Assembly (NCBI GenBank): GCA_963631415.1 | Contig: CAVGQS010000038.1 | Location: 1-17,391, forward strand | DNA length: 17,391 bases | From: UBA6382 sp963631415 | Lineage (GTDB): Bacteria > Bacteroidota > Bacteroidia > Bacteroidales > Bacteroidaceae | Direction: 5' to 3' | Part shown: positions 13,654 through 17,391 of the stretch, piece by piece | How the letters are laid out: each line of letters opens with the position of its first letter | Position numbering within the stretch: the stretch's first letter is position 1 | Notes under the pieces: generated by a model | What the model was told of the DNA's origin: nothing | Databases searched by the model: none | The model's input: the letters and a program-made list of their open reading frames with translations, nothing else | Translations under genes and position numbers: made by a program

Positions 13654-15114
13654 CTATTTCTCCTCTGCCTGCTCTACATACTGGTAGCACCCGGCGTCGG
13701 CAGCGCTGCCGGTGGGGCGCGCCACACCCAGGCGGTCCAGCAGATAGTACTGCGCCGTCTTGGCGGGGTCGGCAAGGTGCCGGGCGGGCGACTCCGCAGA
13801 GAGGCGGAAGTCGTAAATCAGGGAGGTGTAGTCAAAGTTCAGGAAGTTGTCGGCCTGCCTGACCTCCGACTTGCTGTTTTCCCACACGTTGCCGGTCACG
13901 TTGGGGTTGTCGTTTATCTCGGTGGTGTTGAGCAGGCAGTTGTGGAACACGTAGTTGTTGGCCACGCTCGCGTCCTCGCTCGTGTAGGCGAAGATTTCGT
14001 CAGAGTTGTGGCCGGTGATGATGGAGTTGTAGAACGCCAGCTGGGTGATGGGGCACGGCGTATCGCCCTTGTGGTTGGTGAAGACCAGCGCGTTGCCCTG
14101 GCGCGTGGAGAAGGGACTGAACCACCCCACCGTGCAGTGCACAAAAGTGGTGTTGCCGCCCGTGACGTAGACGCAGTAGTTCTCAGCGTTGGTAATCTGC
14201 GAATTGCCCACAAACACCTGGCACTGGTCTATGGTCAGCGCGTTGTGGCGCATGTTGTGGACTATGGAGTTCTCTATCTTCAGTTTCTCAATGCTCTGGT
14301 CTGCCGAGTCGCACACTATGCCGTAGCTGCCCGAGTGTATGTCGCAGTAGTCGAGCTGGTTGCCGTAGCTTGAGGTGGTGAACGTGATGCCCTGCCACTG
14401 GTTGTCGATGCGGTCGTAGGGCTGGTTCTTAAACATGTCGTCGTAGCGGTTGCCTCTGAAGACTATGGGCTGCCCCAGCGTGCCCTTGGCAACCAGCTTG
14501 CCCTCTACCCTCAAGCCCGCGTCGGAGGCAAACAGCAGCGTGGTGCCCGGCGCTATGGTCAGCGTGGCGCCCTGCTTCACCACCAGGCTGTCGTAGACGG
14601 CTATGGGCACGTCAGACTGCAGCGTGCTGTCGGCGGCGAACACCTTGCCGCGCAGCTCCTTCACCGGCTGGCTGTAGCCCACCACGTGCACCTTCTGGCT
14701 CGCGCCGTTGGCGAGGGTGAAGACCAGGTCGGCTTCGCTCTTCACCGCCTGCTGCTGGTCGTTGGCCTGCGCGTTGAACTGCGCAAAGGCTATGATGCTG
14801 TCGTTGCCGGCACAGTCTATGCTCACGTCCACGCCGGGCTGGATGAAGTAGCCCTGCACGTTGACCAGAAAGGCGTCCTTGCCCTCGCCCTCAAAGGCTA
14901 CCGAGGTGATGCTGATGCCCTTCGACGACTGGTTGTAGATGGAGAACTGGGCGGTCGGCGACTCGTTGTTGATGATTACGGTGTCGAAATCCAGTGTGTC
15001 AGCCGAAAAGGCCACCCGGGCGTCGGCGGGGGTGGGAAAAGTCTGCTCGTCCAGACACGACGGCAGAAGGATGATTGTCATGCTGAGCGCCAGCAGACAG
15101 AGGAGTTTTCTCAT
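13654..15114 (-). CDS. Right-handed beta-helix lipoprotein of unknown function
   Basis: The 486-residue protein starts with a lipoprotein signal (MRKLLCLLALSMTIILLPSC, C20) and L-D-E. Residues about 38-150 look like an Ig-like or choice-of-anchor-type strand domain (LDFDTVIINNESPTAQFSIYN, VDVSIDC). From about 170 the sequence has parallel beta-helix features: IAPGTTLLFASDAGLRVEGK and LVAKGTLGQPIVFRGNRY, then repeated short strands with Asn ladders (LDYCDIHSGSYGIVCDS, LKIENSIVHNM, NSQITNAENYCVYVTGGNTT). No catalytic motif was identified; such proteins are frequent in Bacteroidales, with roles in surface binding or polysaccharide contact suggested at best. It has its own promoter region upstream and a dyad/terminator downstream, so it may be transcribed apart from czcB. 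Confidence 0.8.
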   Translation of the reverse strand: MRKLLCLLALSMTIILLPSCLDEQTFPTPADARVAFSADTLDFDTVIINNESPTAQFSIYNQSSKGISITSVAFEGEGKDAFLVNVQGYFIQPGVDVSIDCAGNDSIIAFAQFNAQANDQQQAVKSEADLVFTLANGASQKVHVVGYSQPVKELRGKVFAADSTLQSDVPIAVYDSLVVKQGATLTIAPGTTLLFASDAGLRVEGKLVAKGTLGQPIVFRGNRYDDMFKNQPYDRIDNQWQGITFTTSSYGNQLDYCDIHSGSYGIVCDSADQSIEKLKIENSIVHNMRHNALTIDQCQVFVGNSQITNAENYCVYVTGGNTTFVHCTVGWFSPFSTRQGNALVFTNHKGDTPCPITQLAFYNSIITGHNSDEIFAYTSEDASVANNYVFHNCLLNTTEINDNPNVTGNVWENSKSEVRQADNFLNFDYTSLIYDFRLSAESPARHLADPAKTAQYYLLDRLGVARPTGSAADAGCYQYVEQAEEK

Positions 15115-15452
15115 TGCAGTGTGCTATATATATAAGGTATAGGCCGGGGCGCAACAGCCCCTGACGCTATAAGATAACGCAGAAACAGCCCTTTTATTTT
15201 GACGCCGACGCCAAAAACGGACTATTCCGTCACGCCGGCGCCGGCAGACCTGCACCGAAAGACACGGGAAAAACTGCATATTGGCGCGACTATTCATCGA
15301 ACTGGCTGCTTTGCAGCGCGTAAAGGCAGAAAAAAGGACGAGAATGTCAGCGCAATTCAAAAGAATTATTATTTTTGCAAGGACTAACGGCAGCGCTCAT
15401 GGGGCTGCCCAGAAGCAACAACAATAACTTTTAACCGTAAAATAACGAAGAG
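15115..15452. other. Divergent intergenic region between beta-helix and ROK genes
   Basis: These 338 bases carry the promoters of two divergent genes. On the lipoprotein side there is a TATATATATA run (15125-15134) and a GGGGC/GCCCC hairpin (15146-15161). In the middle lie ACGGA/TCCGT (15217-15230) and a perfect 12-bp palindrome, GCCGGCGCCGGC (15234-15245). On the ROK side there is a -7 box. No RNA gene or credible ORF was seen. Confidence 0.5.
15370..15377 (+). promoter_or_regulatory. -7 promoter box for the ROK kinase gene
   Basis: TATTTTTG fits the Bacteroidetes -7 box TAnnTTTG exactly. Transcription would start near 15384, leaving a leader of about 68 bases rich in A and C. No convincing -33 TTTG was found at the usual distance. 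Confidence 0.45.
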
Positions 15453-16418
15453 ATGGACAAACCTTATGTATTAGGATTGGATTTGGGTGGTACCAATTCC
15501 GTGTTCGGCATTGTTGACGCCCGTGGCGAGATAAAGGCGACAACCGCCATCAAGACAACCGGCTATCCCGATGTCAACGACTATGTGGCAGCAGCCTGCC
15601 AGGCCCTCGAGCCCGTCATCGAGTCAGTAGGCGGCATCGAGACCATCAAGGGCATGGGAGTGGGAGCCCCCAACGCCAACTACTACACCGGCACCATAGA
15701 CAACGCCGCCAACCTTGAGTGGAAAGGCAACATCCCACTGGCTAAAATGTTCTCCGACAAACTCGGCATACCCGTGGCCATGACCAACGACGCCAACGCG
15801 GCAGCAGTGGGCGAAATGACCTACGGCGTGGCGCGAGGCATGAAGAACTTCATCATGATAACACTGGGCACCGGCGTAGGCTCCGGCATCGTGGTCAACG
15901 GACAACTCGTATACGGCTGCGACGGATTCGCCGGCGAGCTGGGCCACGTAGTGGTAGACCCCAGTCCCGACGCACGCGTATGCGGCTGCGGACGCAAAGG
16001 CTGTCTCGAAACCTACTGCTCAGGCACCGGAATAGCACGCACCGCACGCGAAATGCTGACCAAAGACCCGCGCCCAAGCCTCCTGCGCAGCTACAACATC
16101 GAAGAAGTGACAGGCGTTGAGGTCACCAAGGCAGCACAGAAAGGCGACGAACTGGCCAAGGAAATACTCGCCTTCACCGGCAGAACACTCGGCACGGCAT
16201 GCGCCAACTTCGCCCTCTTCTGCAGCCCCGAGGCCTTCGTATTCTTCGGCGGCCCCACCAAGGCAGGCGACTTCCTCATGGAGCCACTCCGCAAAGCCTA
16301 CGAAGAGAACATCCTCTACGTCTACAAAGGCAAGGCCAAGCTCCTCCTCTCAAACCTCAGCGGTTCCGACGCAGCCGTACTCGGCGCCTCCGCCCTGGCT
16401 TGGGAACTGCCCGACTGA
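15453..16418 (+). CDS. ROK-family glucokinase/hexokinase
   Basis: The 321-residue protein has all ROK kinase features: the phosphate-binding LGLDLGGTN at 7-15, catalytic Asp in TNDANAAAVGE (D113), the second phosphate motif LGTGVGSGIV (138-147), the sugar-binding GELGH (161-165), and the zinc cluster C-x-C-G-x2-G-C (C177, C179, C184) with H165. The length is usual for the family. It would phosphorylate glucose and perhaps other hexoses with ATP in the cytoplasm. RokA of Bacteroides fragilis is a known broad-specificity member, and this protein is probably its counterpart. There is no helix-turn-helix, so it is an enzyme rather than a NagC-type repressor. ATG follows an AACGAAGAG leader end; a strong terminator closes the single-gene unit. 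Confidence 0.92.
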   Translation: MDKPYVLGLDLGGTNSVFGIVDARGEIKATTAIKTTGYPDVNDYVAAACQALEPVIESVGGIETIKGMGVGAPNANYYTGTIDNAANLEWKGNIPLAKMFSDKLGIPVAMTNDANAAAVGEMTYGVARGMKNFIMITLGTGVGSGIVVNGQLVYGCDGFAGELGHVVVDPSPDARVCGCGRKGCLETYCSGTGIARTAREMLTKDPRPSLLRSYNIEEVTGVEVTKAAQKGDELAKEILAFTGRTLGTACANFALFCSPEAFVFFGGPTKAGDFLMEPLRKAYEENILYVYKGKAKLLLSNLSGSDAAVLGASALAWELPD

Positions 16419-16454
16419 CGCCCCACACCGCATTTTTAAAGCAAAACTAACCGC

Positions 16455-16491
16455 AGGCTGGATCCTCACCCCGAGAATCCAGCCTTTTTTT
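16455..16491 (+). terminator. Rho-independent terminator of the ROK gene
   Basis: AGGCTGGAT (16455-16463) pairs perfectly with ATCCAGCCT (16477-16485), with a 13-nt loop, followed by seven T (16485-16491). It lies 37 bases after the ROK stop codon. Confidence 0.9.
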
Positions 16492-16585
16492 CATATTCGC
16501 CACACCATAAAACAACAGAAGGAGAAACGACCCAAAACACGTACATAACCACTATGACACACAACACATATGACACACAACAAAC

Positions 16586-16628
16586 AATTTTGCACAGAAA
16601 CTCTTTTAAAGACTTTCTGTGCAAAATT
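16586..16628. repeat. 43-bp near-perfect palindrome upstream of the methyltransferase
   Basis: The arms AATTTTGCACAGAAA (16586-16600) and TTTCTGTGCAAAATT (16614-16628) are perfectly complementary over 15 bp. After one C/C mismatch the symmetry goes on with TCTTT/AAAGA around a single central T (16607). It lies about 40 bp upstream of the -7 box. It lacks a T-run of terminator type; a dimeric regulator site, cruciform or recombination site is more likely. Confidence 0.65.
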
Positions 16629-16666
16629 TCCTCTCACTCTTTACCCCTTTTTGAATACATTATTAT

Positions 16667-16674
16667 TATCTTTG
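16667..16674 (+). promoter_or_regulatory. -7 promoter box for the methyltransferase gene
   Basis: TATCTTTG fits the Bacteroidetes -7 box TAnnTTTG. A TTTTTG at 16648-16653 lies only 13 bp upstream, too close for a normal -33 element. The predicted start near 16681 gives a leader of about 130 bases to the methyltransferase frame. Confidence 0.45.
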
Positions 16675-16748
16675 TGCAAGAGATTGTATATGCATAGTCT
16701 TGCCTACGAATAGACCAAACAATAAACAATGATACAAACGAGGCTTTG

Positions 16749-16844
16749 ATGGTTGCGAAAGGCTTTGGTCGGTCTGTAGGCGCCATTGGGGAGTCCTCTT
16801 TTCTAGCATGTCGTGGAAAAAAAAGAATTTATAGAATCACGTAA
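16749..16844 (+). other. 31-codon leader ORF overlapping the methyltransferase start
   Basis: ATG at 16749 opens a 31-codon frame (MVAKGFGRSVGAIG..., ending IYRIT) with stop TAA at 16842-16844, so it overlaps the 5' end of the methyltransferase frame. A still shorter ORF (MIQTRL) ends in TGATG, sharing bases with this ATG. The frame crosses the A8 tract at 16817-16824; removal of one A would fuse it in frame to the methyltransferase. It could be an uORF, the original N-terminus, or chance. Confidence 0.35.
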
Positions 16845-17391
16845 ACGAGTAACTTTTGTTGACCTGTTTGCTGGTGCTGGCGGTATCAGCGAAGGATTTA
16901 TGCAAGCATACACTGACGACAAATATTTCGATTTCCGTTTAGCAAGTGACATCAACGAGAATTGCGAGCTGACCCACCGGGCACGTTACAACAATGTGTT
17001 AGGACTTGACACAGACTTTCTTTGCCAAGACATCATGGAAGAGTCTTTCCTGCCTAATCTCTTGAAAAGACTTAAAGGCCAAGAAATTGAAGTCGTTACA
17101 GGAGGTCCGAGTTGTCAGTCATTCAGTCTTGCTGGTCGCAGAAAAAAACTCGACAAACGAGATGACCTCTTTTTCCACTATCTCAAGGTGATAAAGGCGT
17201 TGCGTCCCAAATACTTCGTTATGGAAAATGTGAAAGGAATACTTACGAAAGACGAAGGACGCATCAAAGAACGAATACTTAGAGAGATTCGTTCTATCGT
17301 TGACCCGATGGTTTTACTGCAACTTATTGATTATATTGAGGACAAACTGCGAAAGCGCATATCCCCAGCTCTGTATGAAATATTGAAACTG
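16813..17391 (+). CDS. DNA cytosine-5 methyltransferase, 3' end beyond window
   Basis: The first 193 residues of a C5 DNA methyltransferase are present. Counting from GTG at 16813, motif I is VTFVDLFAGAGGISEGF (13-29, S-adenosylmethionine binding), motif IV is GGPSCQSFSLAGR (97-109) with catalytic C101, and motif VI is MENVKG (E138-N139-V140). The charged helical stretch after motif VI (KDEGRIKERILREIRSIV onward) looks like a family-specific insertion. The enzyme methylates cytosine C5 in a specific DNA sequence, most often as part of a restriction-modification or protection system; no endonuclease is visible in the window. The in-frame stop TAG at 16804-16806 leaves GTG as the only usual start before motif I; ATG 16808 and ATG 16749 are in the other two frames. 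AT-richer than the ROK gene before it, so probably acquired. Confidence 0.88.
   Translation, partial: MEKKEFIESRKRVTFVDLFAGAGGISEGFMQAYTDDKYFDFRLASDINENCELTHRARYNNVLGLDTDFLCQDIMEESFLPNLLKRLKGQEIEVVTGGPSCQSFSLAGRRKKLDKRDDLFFHYLKVIKALRPKYFVMENVKGILTKDEGRIKERILREIRSIVDPMVLLQLIDYIEDKLRKRISPALYEILKL
16817..16824 (+). repeat. A8 homopolymer tract at the methyltransferase 5' end
   Basis: Eight A between TGG and GAA sit at the point where three frames meet. With A9, ATG 16808 reads into the methyltransferase frame (M-S-W-K-K-K-E-F-I-E). With A7, ATG 16749 does. With A8, only GTG 16813 does. In the ATG 16808 frame the tract also forms the classic -1 ribosomal slippery heptamer A_AAA_AAG. Confidence 0.55.

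Larger units (their letters stand above)
16419..16812. other. Intergenic region between ROK kinase and methyltransferase
   Basis: This 394-bp stretch holds the ROK terminator (16455-16491), an A/C-rich spacer with two near copies of ATATGACACACAAC-like sequence (about 16551-16585), a 43-bp palindrome (16586-16628), a -7 box (16667-16674) and a leader with two very short overlapping ORFs. It is clearly more AT-rich than the ROK gene. Confidence 0.6.

Noticed and set aside
13535..13690. Upstream extension of the czcB frame to 13690
   Set aside because: It would run through the -7 box and the dyad and hide the lipoprotein signal that starts at 13534.
13558..14373. 271-codon plus-strand open frame opposite the beta-helix lipoprotein
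   Set aside because: It starts inside the 15-bp dyad/promoter region and has Val/Ala/Gly-rich shadow composition with no motif.
16788..16798. GGGGAGTCCTC shared between the methyltransferase leader and the lipoprotein leader (minus strand, 7920-7930)
   Set aside because: An 11-base match between two places in a 17-kb window is expected by chance many times, and the surroundings do not align.

Overview
The window looks like a chromosomal segment of a Bacteroidales bacterium (Prevotella/Bacteroides-like). The evidence is a TonB-dependent receptor paired with a DUF4249 lipoprotein, several lipoproteins (two with the acidic C-S-D-D start seen in surface-exported Bacteroidetes lipoproteins), a DUF4143 ATPase, a Bacteroidetes-type CzcA pump, several matches to the Bacteroidetes -7 promoter box TAnnTTTG, and weak or absent Shine-Dalgarno sites. 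The genus cannot be fixed from the sequence alone.

Layout. (1) 1-991, plus strand: the 3' part of a DUF4143 AAA ATPase, cut by the window edge. (2) 992-1911: a gene-poor stretch dense in palindromes: two matching TGGTCA-N2-TGACCA dyads, a 21-bp perfect hairpin, a minus-strand fragment resembling a DUF4143 C-terminus, a nested palindrome cluster and a bidirectional terminator. (3) 1912-3473, minus: an Xre-ImmA/IrrE regulator/protease followed 2 bp later by a PIN-domain protein, a toxin-antitoxin-like pair with a dyad over its promoter. (4) 3580-7899, minus: a three-gene operon of unknown surface lipoprotein, TonB-dependent receptor and DUF4249 lipoprotein. (5) 8141-13534, minus: a czcB-czcA-czcC metal-efflux operon (tripartite RND pump) with an elaborate TGCAA/dyad promoter region and its own terminator. 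(6) 13654-15114, minus: a beta-helix lipoprotein of unknown role. (7) 15453-16418, plus: a ROK-family glucokinase/hexokinase with a clear terminator. (8) 16419-17391, plus: a 43-bp near-perfect palindrome, a promoter, a leader with small ORFs, and the start of a DNA cytosine-5 methyltransferase cut by the window edge. In that gene the two upstream ATG frames and the methyltransferase frame meet at an A8 tract.

How the parts may work together. CzcB (lipoprotein adaptor with His/Asp/Glu-rich ends), CzcA (inner-membrane proton-driven pump) and CzcC (outer-membrane channel) should expel metal cations. The TonB/DUF4249/lipoprotein operon next to it is an outer-membrane uptake system with unknown substrate; linking it to metals is inference from proximity. 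By eye the middle of the window (about 3.6-16.4 kb) is clearly more GC-rich than both ends, which carry the ATPase, the toxin-antitoxin-like pair and the methyltransferase. This suggests a core segment flanked by accessory, probably transferred, defence-type modules. No rRNA, tRNA, CRISPR array or intact transposase was seen.
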